Counted from the first letter of the stretch, positions 10,459 to 19,500 are shown. The stretch: 64,000 nucleotides of DNA from Thermaerobacter sp. FW80 (GCF_004634385.1 NZ_CP037895.1:657245-721244), one strand, 5' to 3'. Notes: a model not told the origin generated them from the letters alone. Numbers and translations: made by a program.

Positions 10459-10551
10459 GGCGACGGAGCCCGGCGCTGCGGCCCCGGGACCGGGCCGGCG
10501 CCGCGGCACGGCGCGGCGGCCGCGGACCGGGCCGCCCGCGCCCCGCGACGG

Positions 10552-12249
10552 TCACGACACCACCCGGGCCCGGGCATAGGTGCGGTGGGCGCGGGTGATC
10601 TCCACCAGCACCCGCTGGCCCACCCGGTCGCCCGCCCCCTGGATGTCGATCACGTAGCCCTCGATCCGCGCGATGCCGTCCTGCTGATTGTGGGCGTGGC
10701 GCTCCTCCACCTCGAGCTCCAGGCGCTGGCCGGCGTGGACGGGCAGGGCCTGCCGCTCCACCTCCGCGCGGCTGCCCAGGGCCACCAGGTTCATCCCCTC
10801 CAGGTGGACGTCCTCCCGCCCGCGGATGAACACGCTGCGCCCCGTCTGCCGCTCCAGCTCGCGCAGGTTCGCCCCGCCGGCGCCAATCAGCAGCGACGCC
10901 ACCGAGGGGTGCACCTCGACCAGGATCGCCTCGCTGGCCGCGTGGCGCAGGATCCGCTGGATCTCCCGCCGGATGCGGCGGGCCGCGCTCTCCTCGCTGA
11001 GGACCCGCCCGCGCCCGTCGCAATAGGGGCATTCGCGGGTGAGCTGTTCCAGCAGGCTGCGCCGCCCCTTCTTGCGGGTCATCTCCACCAAGCCGAGGCC
11101 GGTGATGCCCAGCACCGTCGCCTTGGTGGGGTCCCGCGCCAGGTGCCGCTCCAGCTCCTCCACCACCCGCCGGCGGTGGGCCGGGTCGTCCATGTCGATG
11201 AAGTCGATGACGATGATCCCGCCGATGTCCCGCAGGCGCAGCTGGCGCGCGATCTCCGCCGCCGCCTCCATGTTCGTCCGGAACACGGTGTCCGCCAGAT
11301 CCTTGGACCCGACGAACTTGCCGGTGTTGACGTCGATGGCCGTCAGCGCCTCGGTCTGGTCGATCACCAGGTAGCCGCCGCTCTTGAGCCACACCCGCCG
11401 CTTGAGGGCCCGCTCGATCTCCTCGTTGACGCCGAACTGCTCGAACAGGCCGACCTCCCGGTCCCGGTAGAGCTGGATCCGGTCGCGCAGCGGCGCGGCC
11501 AGGGCGCCGACCAGTTCCAGCACCCGGTGGTACTCGTCGGGATCGTCGATCAGCACCCGCTCGACCTCGGGCGTCAGCATGTCCCGGACCACGCGGAAGA
11601 CCAGACCCAGGTCGCGGTAGAGCAGCACCGGCGCGCGCTCCCGCCGCGCCCGTCGCTGGATGTCCGCCCAGAGCCGGGTCAGGTACTCCACGTCGCTGCG
11701 CAGCTCCGCCTCGCTGCGCCCTTCGGCCGCCGTGCGGACGATCAGGCCGGCGCCCGGCGGCTGCAGGCGCTGGGCCAGTTGCTTGAGGCGCTGGCGCTCG
11801 CGCTCGTCGTGGATGCGGCGGGAGACGCCGACGTACTGGACCCCGGGCATCAGGACCAGCAACCGACCCGGCAGGGTGATGCGCCGCGTCACCCGCGCCC
11901 CCTTGGTCCCCGTCGGCTCCTTGGCGACCTGGACGATGATCTCCTGGCCGGGGTGGAGGACGTCGGCGATGGAGGCGTGGCGGAGGTCGTCGGGCAGGTC
12001 GTCGTCCTCGGCCTCCTCGCCGCGGGGCACGGCATCGGCGACGTAGAGGAAGGCGTTGCGCTCGAGACCGATGTTGACGAACGCGGCCTGCATGCCGGGG
12101 AGCACGTTCTCCACGCGGCCCTTGTAGATGTTGCCCGCCACGCGCTGGGTGGAGGGACGCTCGTGGTACACCTCCACCAGGCGGTCGTCTTCGAGCACGG
12201 CGACCCGCGTCTCGTCGGGCTCCACCGTGATCAGGATGGATTTGCGCAT
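10552..12249 (-). CDS. Ribonuclease E/G family protein
   Basis: Endoribonuclease of the RNase E/G family, acting in rRNA maturation and mRNA decay. The 565 residues contain an S1-like domain (about 35-125, starting GNIYKGRVENVLPGMQAAF), the RNase E/G catalytic core (about 125-400) with ID-VNTGKFVG and IIVIDFIDMD metal-binding segments, and the zinc-link CPYC at 407-410 for dimerisation. A TRAM-like beta domain occupies about 505-565. The ATG at 12249 has a GGAGTGA ribosome binding site nine bases away. No C-terminal degradosome scaffold is present, so it is closer to RNase G in size. A weak TACACT -10 box lies upstream near 12285. Confidence 0.94.
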   Translation of the reverse strand: MRKSILITVEPDETRVAVLEDDRLVEVYHERPSTQRVAGNIYKGRVENVLPGMQAAFVNIGLERNAFLYVADAVPRGEEAEDDDLPDDLRHASIADVLHPGQEIIVQVAKEPTGTKGARVTRRITLPGRLLVLMPGVQYVGVSRRIHDERERQRLKQLAQRLQPPGAGLIVRTAAEGRSEAELRSDVEYLTRLWADIQRRARRERAPVLLYRDLGLVFRVVRDMLTPEVERVLIDDPDEYHRVLELVGALAAPLRDRIQLYRDREVGLFEQFGVNEEIERALKRRVWLKSGGYLVIDQTEALTAIDVNTGKFVGSKDLADTVFRTNMEAAAEIARQLRLRDIGGIIVIDFIDMDDPAHRRRVVEELERHLARDPTKATVLGITGLGLVEMTRKKGRRSLLEQLTRECPYCDGRGRVLSEESAARRIRREIQRILRHAASEAILVEVHPSVASLLIGAGGANLRELERQTGRSVFIRGREDVHLEGMNLVALGSRAEVERQALPVHAGQRLELEVEERHAHNQQDGIARIEGYVIDIQGAGDRVGQRVLVEITRAHRTYARARVVS

Positions 12250-12529
12250 GCAAAAGTCACTCCAAACCTGGCGACAAACTCAGTGTAATCCATCGGTCGA
12301 GCCCCATGCATGGCCGCGGCCCAGCAGCCGACGAGCGCACGTCGCCGCCAGCTGGACGGCCCCAGCGGCGCGCGCGGGGTGCACGATCCCCCTGACTTGT
12401 CTGGGGACAAGCCTTCCTGGGGCGCCCTGCGACGATCCCTCCCCGTCGTCCGCGGGAGCCGGCCCGACGGCCGGCGCACCGGCCCAGGCGGCGCCGCCGG
12501 GCCGGCGGTACCGGGTGCAGCCGCCCGGG

Positions 12530-13411
12530 TCACCGACGGCGTTCCAACAGCTCCCGCAGCGGCGCGTCGAGCCCGAGCCGCAGGATGCCATGGAGCAGGT
12601 GCACCTCGTCCAGCTGGCCCAGGGGGCGCTCCCGATCGTCCAGGACGACGATCTCGTGGTAGCCGCCCGGGCGCAGGGCCTCCGCCACCTGTTGCAGGCT
12701 GGTGTGCTCCAGGGCGACCATGCGGTGCACCGGCAACAGGCCGGCCCGCCGCAGGCGGCCCCGCTTGGTCCACAGGGCCCGCAGGGCGGTGACCCCGACC
12801 CACTGCTCCTCCCGCGCCGTCCCGACCCAGATGGTGGCGGCCGCCGCCAGCAGGTGCGGCGCCAGCACCTGCCAGTAGAGCGCCGCGCCGGTGGCCCCAG
12901 CCAGGACCAGGGCCACGGCGCGGCCGACCCGTCCCAGGATCGCCACGGCGGGACGCGGGCCGCGAGTGCGCCTGAGGAAGGCCAGCAGGATCCGGCCGCC
13001 GTCCAGGGGCAGGGCGGGCAGCAGGTTGAACAGGGCCATGGCCAGGTTCGCCGCCTGGAAGGGAGCGACCCACGGGCCGGCGAGCCAGCCCGCCTGTTGC
13101 AGGGCGATGCTGAGGGCCAGCAGCAGGAGGTTGTTGAGCGGTCCGGCCAGCGCCACCACGGCCTCCACCAGCGGCTCGCGCCGGCCCGGTCCGCGGATGT
13201 CCGCCACGGCGCCGTAGGGGAGCAGCTCGAGGCGCGCGATCTCCAGGCCGCAGAGCCGCGCCGCCACCAGGTGGGCCAGCTCGTGGGTGGCCAGGACGGC
13301 CAGCAGGAGGAGCAGTTGCCCTGACAGCCCGAGGACCGTCGCCAGGGCCACCAGGAGCAGCAGCAGGGGATGGACGAACACGGCCACGCCCAGGATGCTG
13401 CCGAGGTGCAG
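12530..13411 (-). CDS. SpoIVFB-like site-2 protease with CBS domain
   Basis: Intramembrane zinc metalloprotease (M50B). In B. subtilis SpoIVFB cleaves pro-sigma-K in the mother cell. HELAHLVAA supplies zinc ligands within transmembrane helix 2, and FNLLPALPLDGGRIL supplies the conserved LDG aspartate. Four to six hydrophobic segments and a C-terminal CBS-like region (about 200-290) follow. The frame stays open for 110 codons upstream, but these are Arg-rich and look non-coding. The best ribosome binding site (AAGGAGG) lies nine bases before a CTG at 13411, taken here as a tentative start (293 residues). It lies downstream of the SpoIVFA-like gene, the usual pair. Confidence 0.85.
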   Translation of the reverse strand: MHLGSILGVAVFVHPLLLLLVALATVLGLSGQLLLLLAVLATHELAHLVAARLCGLEIARLELLPYGAVADIRGPGRREPLVEAVVALAGPLNNLLLLALSIALQQAGWLAGPWVAPFQAANLAMALFNLLPALPLDGGRILLAFLRRTRGPRPAVAILGRVGRAVALVLAGATGAALYWQVLAPHLLAAAATIWVGTAREEQWVGVTALRALWTKRGRLRRAGLLPVHRMVALEHTSLQQVAEALRPGGYHEIVVLDDRERPLGQLDEVHLLHGILRLGLDAPLRELLERRR

Positions 13412-14014
13412 GGCCCCTCGCCTCCTTGCGGCCGTCCTCGGTGGGTGCGCGCGGCGGCGGGCGCCGGCGGCCAACCGCGACCCGTGGGCCGTTGCCGGCG
13501 GCGCGGACTCGGCGAACCACGGGGGCCGCCATACCGCGGGGACGACGGCCCGGCGGCCGCGTCGGGACCGGAGCCGCTTGGGCCGCCTGGGGGCCGGCGA
13601 CCGGCGCGCGGCTCGGCGCCGAAGGCCCCGACCGGGAGCCGGCGAGCGCAGCCCGGCGCGGGGCCGGCACTCACCGGCTGCCCGGGAGCGGTCCGGCATC
13701 GCGCTGGGGACTGGGGAGCGTAGCGCGGTCGAGGGGACCCGCACCGCGGTGATTCCACGCCGGTGCGGCCTGCCGGCCTAGCCGGGCCGCGCCGGCCCGG
13801 CTAGGCCGGGGCAGGGGGAGGGGCCGCGGCGGCGGACGAGGCGCTGGCGGCCAGGGCACCCGGACGGCGCGACGGACCGCAGCCGCTGCGGCGAGGTGCC
13901 GCCGGCGGGCGGAGCGGTGGCGTGGCAGCCGTCGACTCCGGGGCCGTCACGGCCCGCCCCGCGACCCGTGGCCGGCGGTGCCGGCGAGCTCCGCGCCGCG
14001 GCGCCTGGCAGGGC
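13412..14014. other. Gene-free stretch with a hairpin
   Basis: About 600 bases between the SpoIVFA- and SpoIVFB-like genes. Open frames are Arg/Pro-rich and match nothing I recognise. It holds a perfect inverted repeat at 13773-13809 (16-base arms, 5-base loop) without a U-tract. In related genomes radical-SAM genes often lie near the rng-spoIVF boundary; none is present here. Confidence 0.55.
13773..13809. repeat. Perfect inverted repeat
   Basis: Arms of 16 bases (starting CCGGCCTAGCC) separated by GCGCC. It contains CTAG twice, rare in this G+C-rich sequence. It lies about 200 bases past the SpoIVFA-like stop and could be a terminator or processing hairpin. Confidence 0.6.
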
Positions 14015-15334
14015 TCACGGCCCGCCGCGCGGCGGGAGGTGCAGCTCGGGATCCACCGCCTGGCCGCGGTGGCGCATCTCGAAGTGAAGGTGGGCGCCGC
14101 TGCCCTCCCCCTCGGCCGCCACCGCCGCCAAGACCTGGCCCGCGGCCACCTGGTCCCGGTCGCGCACCACCACGTGGTCGACCACGGCGTACCGCGTCAC
14201 CCACCCCCCGCCGTGATCGACCTCCACCAGCCAGCCCAGTCCCGCCCGGTCGTACCACACCCGCACCACGACGCCGTCGGCCGCCGCCCGGACCGCCGTG
14301 CCGGCCCGGGCGGCGATGTCGATCCCCTCGTGGAAGCGCGGCGCATCCCCCTCGTCCAGGCGCCAGCCGAAGGGCTCGGCGACCCGGCCCTCCACGGGCC
14401 AACGCCATCGCGGCTCGTCGGCCATCCTCGCGGACGAACGGGCCGCATCCCCCTCGCTGCCCGACGTGCCGTCCCCGCCGGCATCCGGGGCGCGCCCGCC
14501 GCCGGGCACCGGGCCGGCGGCAGGCGCCAGGCCGCCGTCGCCGGCGCGCCCGTCGCCCGCAGCGTCGACCCCCGCATCGCCGGCGGCCCCGTCCAGGGTC
14601 GCCGCGCCGTCGTCGTCCGCACCTCCACCGCCTGGGGTCGGCGTACCCCCTGGGACCGCGGGACCCTGGCCACCGGCTCCCGGCGACGCCGCCCCGCCCC
14701 GCCCGGGGGTTCCGGCGCCGCCGGCGCCGGAACCCCCGGGCGGGGCGCCCGCCTCGGCACCGCTGGCCCCGTTGGCGCCGGCCCCCGGCGGGGCCGGCGC
14801 CAACGGGGCCAGCGCCGGCAGGCTGCCCGCCTCACCCCCCGCGCCGGTGGGCGTGCCGCCGGCCGCCGGGCCGAGCAAGGCCGTGCGCAGCCACGGGCCG
14901 CCGGGCACCCGTTGCAGCCACCGCGCCACCGCGGGCCGGTCCAGCCAGTTCGCCGACACCAGGCCCTGGGTCGCCCGCTCCCAGCCGTCGCCCGCGCTGC
15001 CGGGGAGCCACCGCCCGGCCAGCAGCGCCGCTGCCAGCAAGACGGGGACCAGGAAGCCCGCCGTCCCGCGGGCGCCGGGCATCCAGCCACCGGGCGGTGG
15101 GGGCGCCACCGTCGCGCCGCCCTCCGCGGGGCCGCCGCCCGGCGCGGCGCCCAGGACGACGGTCCCCTCCCCTGCGGGCGCCGGTCCCGAGCCGGCGGGG
15201 CCGGTCCACCGGCGGGCCGCGGCGTCGTCCGCCCTGCCGGTTCCACCACCGGGGCGGGGGTCGGCGGCTCCTGGGGCCCGGGCGGCGTCACCGCCCCGCC
15301 CGTCTGCCGGCCGGCCTGCGTCCGGGCGCGCCAT
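14015..15334 (-). CDS. M23 peptidase-domain membrane protein, SpoIVFA-like
   Basis: Probable partner or regulator of the SpoIVFB-like protease. A Gly/Pro/Ala-rich N-terminus, one transmembrane helix (about 92-112) and a linker of nearly 200 low-complexity residues lead to a C-terminal LytM/M23 domain (about 305-435). FHEGIDIAA and GAHLHFEMR keep the His/Asp and HLH zinc ligands, so unlike B. subtilis SpoIVFA it may be an active endopeptidase. The ATG at 15334 has GGGAGGGA eight bases upstream. The assignment rests mainly on the position between rodA and the spoIVFB-like gene. Two long palindromes lie in the linker-coding part (14695-14814). Confidence 0.8.
   Translation of the reverse strand: MARPDAGRPADGRGGDAARAPGAADPRPGGGTGRADDAAARRWTGPAGSGPAPAGEGTVVLGAAPGGGPAEGGATVAPPPPGGWMPGARGTAGFLVPVLLAAALLAGRWLPGSAGDGWERATQGLVSANWLDRPAVARWLQRVPGGPWLRTALLGPAAGGTPTGAGGEAGSLPALAPLAPAPPGAGANGASGAEAGAPPGGSGAGGAGTPGRGGAASPGAGGQGPAVPGGTPTPGGGGADDDGAATLDGAAGDAGVDAAGDGRAGDGGLAPAAGPVPGGGRAPDAGGDGTSGSEGDAARSSARMADEPRWRWPVEGRVAEPFGWRLDEGDAPRFHEGIDIAARAGTAVRAAADGVVVRVWYDRAGLGWLVEVDHGGGWVTRYAVVDHVVVRDRDQVAAGQVLAAVAAEGEGSGAHLHFEMRHRGQAVDPELHLPPRGGP
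14695..14747. repeat. Long perfect palindrome inside the spoIVFA-like gene
   Basis: Arms of 26 bases (14695-14720 and 14722-14747) separated by a single C: a 53-base perfect inverted repeat, G+C-rich with GGTTCC/GGAACC in each arm. It lies in the low-complexity linker of the protein. Confidence 0.9.
14761..14814. repeat. Second perfect palindrome inside the spoIVFA-like gene
   Basis: Arms of 25 bases (14761-14785 and 14790-14814) around a 4-base CGGC loop, 13 bases after the previous palindrome. Each arm contains GTTGG or its complement. The arm sequences differ from those of the first palindrome. Confidence 0.9.
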
Positions 15335-15393
15335 GCGCCGTCCCTCCCGCCGCAGTATATGGATGGCCCGACCACCCCTATGCTGCCGGGGCG

Positions 15394-16530
15394 TCAGAAC
15401 AAGATCTTGTGGCGGCGGGCGTAGGCGCTCATCAGCAGGCCCAACCCGATGCAGTTGGTCATCAGGTTGCTGCCGCCGTAGCTGATGAAGGGAAGCGGCA
15501 GGCCGGTGATGGGCATCAGGCCGACGGTCATCCCCGCGTTGATGACGAAGTGGGTCGCCATCATGGCGACCACCCCGGCGCCCAGGAGCATGCCGTAGGT
15601 GTCGGCCGCCTGGGTGGCGTCGTGGAGGGCGCGCAGCAACAGCGTCAACAACAGGAGGACCAGCACGGTGGTGCCGACGAAGCCCAGGGTCTCCGCGGCC
15701 ACCGCGAAGATGAAGTCCGTCTGCGGCTCGGGCAGGAAGCTGGTGGTCGTCTGGGTCGGGCCCGTCAGCCCCTGGCCGAACAGCCGGCCGTTCCCCACGG
15801 CGAGGCGCGCCTGCAGCACGTGGTAGCCGGCCCCCAACCCGTTCTGGCCGTCGTTGTACGGGTTGAGGAAGACCACCAGGCGCATCAGCTGGTGGGACTC
15901 CAGCAGCGCGATCCTGTCGGGGAAGCGGAGCTGCGCCCACACCAGCGCCACCCCCGCAGCCAGCCCGCCGACGGCCAGCGCCGCCAGACGGCCGAGGGGG
16001 TAGCCGGCCATCAGCAGCATGCCGCCGGTGATGCCCGCGAAGACCAGGACCGTCCCCAGGTCGGGTTGCTTGAGCACCAGCAGCGCCGGCGGCGCCACCA
16101 TCGCCGCGACGGGCACCAGGTCCAGCCACGTCCACGGCCGGTCCTCCCGCCGGGCCAGCCAGTCCGCCAGCACCAGGATCAGGATCGGCTTGACGAACTC
16201 CGCGGGCTGGATGCTGACCGGCCCGGCCTGGATCCAGCACCGGCAGCCGTTGATCTCCGGCGCCACCACCAGCATGGCCGCGAGCCCCGCCACCGCGGCG
16301 CCGTAGAGGTACCACTGGATGCGCGGCAGGACGCGGTAGTCGACCCACAGGGTGAGGGCCAGCATCAGGGCGAGCCCGACCGCGGCGAAGATCGCCTGCT
16401 TCTCCACCAGGTCCATCATCCCGCGGGCCCGCACGGCGACGGCGATCAGCACGAGCCCGCAGGCCATGAGCACCATGACCAGGGCGATCAACGGCAGGTC
16501 CAGGGTCTTCAATAGGCGGCGATCCAGCAC
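15394..16530 (-). CDS. rodA: Rod-shape peptidoglycan polymerase RodA
   Basis: SEDS-family glycosyltransferase that polymerises lipid II during elongation together with the class B PBP encoded by mrdA. The 378-residue protein has about ten transmembrane segments, QPAEFVKP near 120, KQPDLGTVLV near 175, and the C-terminal PFISYGGSNL signature. The GTG at 16530 is chosen because GGGAGG lies nine bases upstream; the longer frame from an ATG at 16572 only adds Gly/Glu residues. RodA rather than FtsW is inferred from the linkage to mreBCD, mrdA and minCDE. Confidence 0.92.
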   Translation of the reverse strand: MLDRRLLKTLDLPLIALVMVLMACGLVLIAVAVRARGMMDLVEKQAIFAAVGLALMLALTLWVDYRVLPRIQWYLYGAAVAGLAAMLVVAPEINGCRCWIQAGPVSIQPAEFVKPILILVLADWLARREDRPWTWLDLVPVAAMVAPPALLVLKQPDLGTVLVFAGITGGMLLMAGYPLGRLAALAVGGLAAGVALVWAQLRFPDRIALLESHQLMRLVVFLNPYNDGQNGLGAGYHVLQARLAVGNGRLFGQGLTGPTQTTTSFLPEPQTDFIFAVAAETLGFVGTTVLVLLLLTLLLRALHDATQAADTYGMLLGAGVVAMMATHFVINAGMTVGLMPITGLPLPFISYGGSNLMTNCIGLGLLMSAYARRHKILF

Positions 16531-16850
16531 GCCCACGGGCCTTCCCTCCTCGCCCTCGTCGCCCGGGCCCATCGCCCTGGCCCCGGGCTTCGGTGCCCGA
16601 CCCCGCGCCGGGCGCCCCGAGCCCCCGCCGGGCCCCTCGCGGCCGGCCCGGACCCTCCTCCGGGACGGACCGCCGACCGGCACCTGGCGGACCGGCGTAC
16701 CCGCCGCGGGGAACGAGGAGACGGCCCACCCCCGCACGAAGCCGCCCGACGGCCGACGACTCCGGCCGGGCGCTCCCACGGCGACCCCTCGCCGGAGGAC
16801 GCGGGCCCGCGTCCTCCTGTCGACCACCTCGAGGACGTCCGCCCGCCCCC
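16531..16850. other. Spacer between minE and rodA
   Basis: About 320 bases, no credible gene. It contains a 24-base perfect palindrome without loop at 16794-16817 (GGAGGACGCGGG and its complement), 33 bases past the minE stop. No U-tract follows, and I see no promoter. Confidence 0.5.
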
Positions 16851-17210
16851 TCACGCCTGCCCCTCGCCGGAGGCCGTCGGCCGCCGCACCGCCCGGACCG
16901 GGATGCTGGCCACCAGGGCCACCGCCGCGGCCTGGCGGTGCAGGCCGACCTCCATCCCCGCCCGGTCCACCTCCAGGTAGCGCGACACGGTGCGGAGCAG
17001 CTCCTCCTTCAGGGCCTCCATCAGCTCGGGCTCCATGTCCACCCGGTCGTGGGCCAGCATGCGCTTCAGCCGTTCCCGGGCGATGTCCTTGCTGGCGGCC
17101 CGGCCGCCGCCCCATCCAGGGACCGCAGGCCGATCCGCCGCCCCGCGGTGTTCCGCGCCGGGCAGGCCCGATCCCCCGCGCCCCAGGACGCGCGCTAGCA
17201 GCTGGCGCAT
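16851..17210 (-). CDS. minE: Cell division topological specificity factor MinE
   Basis: Drives MinD off the membrane and so sets the pole-to-pole Min pattern. After MRQLLARVLGR, which would form the membrane-binding helix, comes an unusual Gly/Ala-rich insertion (about 12-36). The MinD-interacting segment SKDIARERLKRMLAHDR and the beta-rich dimerisation domain (about 58-105) follow. The 119 residues are longer than the usual 80-90 because of the insertion and a short tail. The ATG at 17210 has a GGGAGGGA ribosome binding site. It follows minC and minD. Confidence 0.92.
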   Translation of the reverse strand: MRQLLARVLGRGGSGLPGAEHRGAADRPAVPGWGGGRAASKDIARERLKRMLAHDRVDMEPELMEALKEELLRTVSRYLEVDRAGMEVGLHRQAAAVALVASIPVRAVRRPTASGEGQA

Positions 17211-17232
17211 GGCCCATCCCTCCCCCGCCGGT

Positions 17233-18027
17233 TCACGCGCCGCCCAGCAGCCGCCGCAGGCGGCCGAACAGGCCGTGGTCTTCCTTGAAGTCGGGGAAGG
17301 GGACCTGCTCGCCCAGCAGGCGGCGCCCGATGTCGCGGTAGGCGCGGCCGGCGCGGCTGCGGTCGTGGGCCGCCACCGGTTCGCCGCGGTTGGTCGCGTC
17401 GACCACCTGTTCGTCCTCGGGCACCACGCCGATCAGCTCGACGGCCAGCACGTCCAGGACGTCGTCGACGCCCATCTGCCGCCCCTGCTGGACCATCTCC
17501 GGTCGCAGCCGGTTGACGATGAGCCGGGGCGCGGGCATGCCCTCCGCCTCCAGCAGGCCGATGACGCGGTCCGCGTCCCGCACCGACGAGACGTCGGGCG
17601 TGCAGACCACAAGGGCCTCCTGGGCGCCGGCGACGGCGTTGCGGAAGCCCTGCTCGATGCCGGCCGGGCTGTCGACCAGCACGAAGTCGAACTCCTGGGC
17701 CAGCTCCTCGCAGAGCGCCTTGAACTGGTCGGGGCGAACGGCCGTCTTGTCCTTGGTCTGGGCCGCCGGCAGCAGGAAGAGCCCCTCGAACCGCTTGTCC
17801 TTGATCAGCGCCTGGCGCAACCGGCAGTAGCCCTCGACCACGTCGACCAGGTCGTAGACGATGCGGTTCTCGAGGCCCATCACCACGTCCAGGTTGCGCA
17901 GGCCGATGTCGGCGTCCACCAGCACGACGCGCTTGCCCATCAACGCCAGCGCGGTGCCCAGGTTGGCGGTGGTGGTGGTCTTGCCGACACCGCCCTTGCC
18001 CGACGTCACCACCAGCGTCGTGCCCAT
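17233..18027 (-). CDS. minD: Septum site-determining ATPase MinD
   Basis: Membrane-cycling ATPase that recruits MinC and is released by MinE. The 264 residues start MGTTLVVTSGKGGVGKTT, the deviant Walker A motif with signature Lys11 and Lys16. VLVDADIGLRNLD and the Walker B-like FVLVDSPAG follow, and the protein ends in an amphipathic FGRLRRLLG membrane-targeting helix. It ends 22 bases before minE. Confidence 0.97.
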   Translation of the reverse strand: MGTTLVVTSGKGGVGKTTTTANLGTALALMGKRVVLVDADIGLRNLDVVMGLENRIVYDLVDVVEGYCRLRQALIKDKRFEGLFLLPAAQTKDKTAVRPDQFKALCEELAQEFDFVLVDSPAGIEQGFRNAVAGAQEALVVCTPDVSSVRDADRVIGLLEAEGMPAPRLIVNRLRPEMVQQGRQMGVDDVLDVLAVELIGVVPEDEQVVDATNRGEPVAAHDRSRAGRAYRDIGRRLLGEQVPFPDFKEDHGLFGRLRRLLGGA

Positions 18028-18205
18028 GGGTCCCCTCCTCTGCCCTCGCCGGTTCGTCCGCGTCGGGGGCCCGGATGGCCAGCCGCCGCAGCGGGATCCC
18101 GGGCGTCCCCACGGACCCTGCGACCCCCGCCACCGCGCCGCCCCGCGCCGGCCGGGGTCGGTGCGCGCCGTCCCAGCACGGCCGCCGTCGGCCCGACGGC
18201 GGGGG

Positions 18206-19180
18206 CTACCCCGCGGTTCGCCGCGCCGCCGTCCGCTGCCAGAACCAGCGGGCGGGGTCGAAGGGCTCGATCACCACCCGCCCGTCCCGCACGTAGGCGA
18301 TCTCCGGCCCGGCCGCCGGCGCGACGGACGGCCGTCCGCCGGTCCCCGGCGGCTCCTCGTCGGGGGCCCGGCCGATCCAGCGGGCGATGCGCAGCTGGAT
18401 GGGCTCCATGGCCAGCGACGCCACCACCGCGCCGGCCTCGCCCCGGAATCCGGCATGGACGATGCCCCTCAGCCGGCCGAACACCACCACGTCGCCGGCC
18501 GCCAGGACCTCGGCCCCGGGGTTGACGTCGCCCAGGATCACCACGTCCCCGTCGTAGACCAGGCGGTGGCCGGAGCGCAGGGTTCGGCGCACCACCACCC
18601 CCGGCCGGGGCCGACCGGCATCGGCGGACGAACCGGCTCCCCTGCCCGCGCCGACGGCCGGCGCCTCCGCCGCCGGGCCGGCCGCGGCGGGCGGGGCCGC
18701 CGTCTCCCGGCGGTTCCGCCGCCGGGACCGCCGCCGGCCCGGCTCCGGGGCCGGGCCGGCGGCCTGCGCAGCGCCCCCAGGGGTTGGCGCCCCCGGCTCC
18801 GGCGGTCCCTCCCGGGCCCCGTCCCGGTGCGCCCCGGGGTCGGGTGCGGCCCACCACGCCGGACGCCGATCGCCGTCCAGGGGCAGGGGCGACCGCGCGT
18901 CCACGGCCCGCGCGTCCACCCGTGCGTCCACGTGTTCCGTGATCACGTGCAGCAGCCGCGCCCCGCCGAACCGGCTGACCAGGGCCTCGATGGCCATCAC
19001 CTGGTCGGCGGTGAGCTGGAGGCGGCCCGTGTCCAGCACCAGCGCCCGGCCCTCCCGCAAGGCGGGGTCGGCCGCCAGCATGCGCTCCAGCGCAGCGCAC
19101 AGGCTGGGGAAGTCGAGGTCGCCGGGCAGGGTGACGACCACCTCGTCCCCCGTCCGCGTCACCTGCGGCGCTCCCTTCAC
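18206..19180 (-). CDS. minC: Septum site-determining protein MinC
   Basis: FtsZ-assembly inhibitor delivered by MinD. The N-terminal FtsZ-binding domain covers about 1-90. A low-complexity linker (about 95-190, Pro/Gly/Arg-rich and much longer than usual) leads to the C-terminal beta-helix domain (about 190-300) with GDVVILGDVNPGAEVLAAGD and VVFGRLRGIVHAG. The GTG at 19180 follows a long AAGGGGGGGG tract that can serve as ribosome binding site; no better start is seen. A GGACGAACCGG motif lies in the linker (18626-18636) and another in the spacer before minD (18049-18059). Confidence 0.92.
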   Translation of the reverse strand: MKGAPQVTRTGDEVVVTLPGDLDFPSLCAALERMLAADPALREGRALVLDTGRLQLTADQVMAIEALVSRFGGARLLHVITEHVDARVDARAVDARSPLPLDGDRRPAWWAAPDPGAHRDGAREGPPEPGAPTPGGAAQAAGPAPEPGRRRSRRRNRRETAAPPAAAGPAAEAPAVGAGRGAGSSADAGRPRPGVVVRRTLRSGHRLVYDGDVVILGDVNPGAEVLAAGDVVVFGRLRGIVHAGFRGEAGAVVASLAMEPIQLRIARWIGRAPDEEPPGTGGRPSVAPAAGPEIAYVRDGRVVIEPFDPARWFWQRTAARRTAG

Positions 19181-19500
19181 CGCCGCCCCCCCCTTCCTAA
19201 CCGGCGCTGACCCGCTCCTTCGCCCCGGGGGGGACAAGTCCTGCCGCGAAGGGTGTCGGACGGCGGCGCCCGCCGGCGCAAACTCCGCCCCGCATCGCCA
19301 AGGCGCCCGCCACGCACCGACACGCGCGGGACCCCGGCGGCCTGCGGCGGGTGGCCCCCGACCGGTCGCGTCGCCGTCCCGGCGGGTGGCCCCGGCCATG
19401 CGCCCCCGTCGCCGTCCCGCTGGATGGACCCCGGCGGATGGCCCCCGGTCGGCCGACCTCGCCGCCGTCCCGGGGACGTCCGCCCCCGACGGGCGGCGGG
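19181..19500. other. Spacer with degenerate repeats between mrdA and minC
   Basis: No gene seen. From about 19345 to 19490 it holds imperfect repeats of CGCCGTCCCG followed by G/T-rich GGATGG or GGGTGG segments. No promoter with both boxes is visible, so minCDE may be read through from mrdA. Confidence 0.45.

Noticed and set aside
13412-13744. Longer N-terminus for the SpoIVFB-like protein
   Set aside because: The 110 upstream codons are Arg/Pro-rich and unlike any SpoIVFB N-terminus, and the ribosome binding site supports a start near 13411.
14015-15334. Free-standing secreted lytic endopeptidase
   Set aside because: The M23 motifs are intact, but the single transmembrane helix and the position before the spoIVFB-like gene favour a SpoIVFA-like role; catalytic activity remains open.
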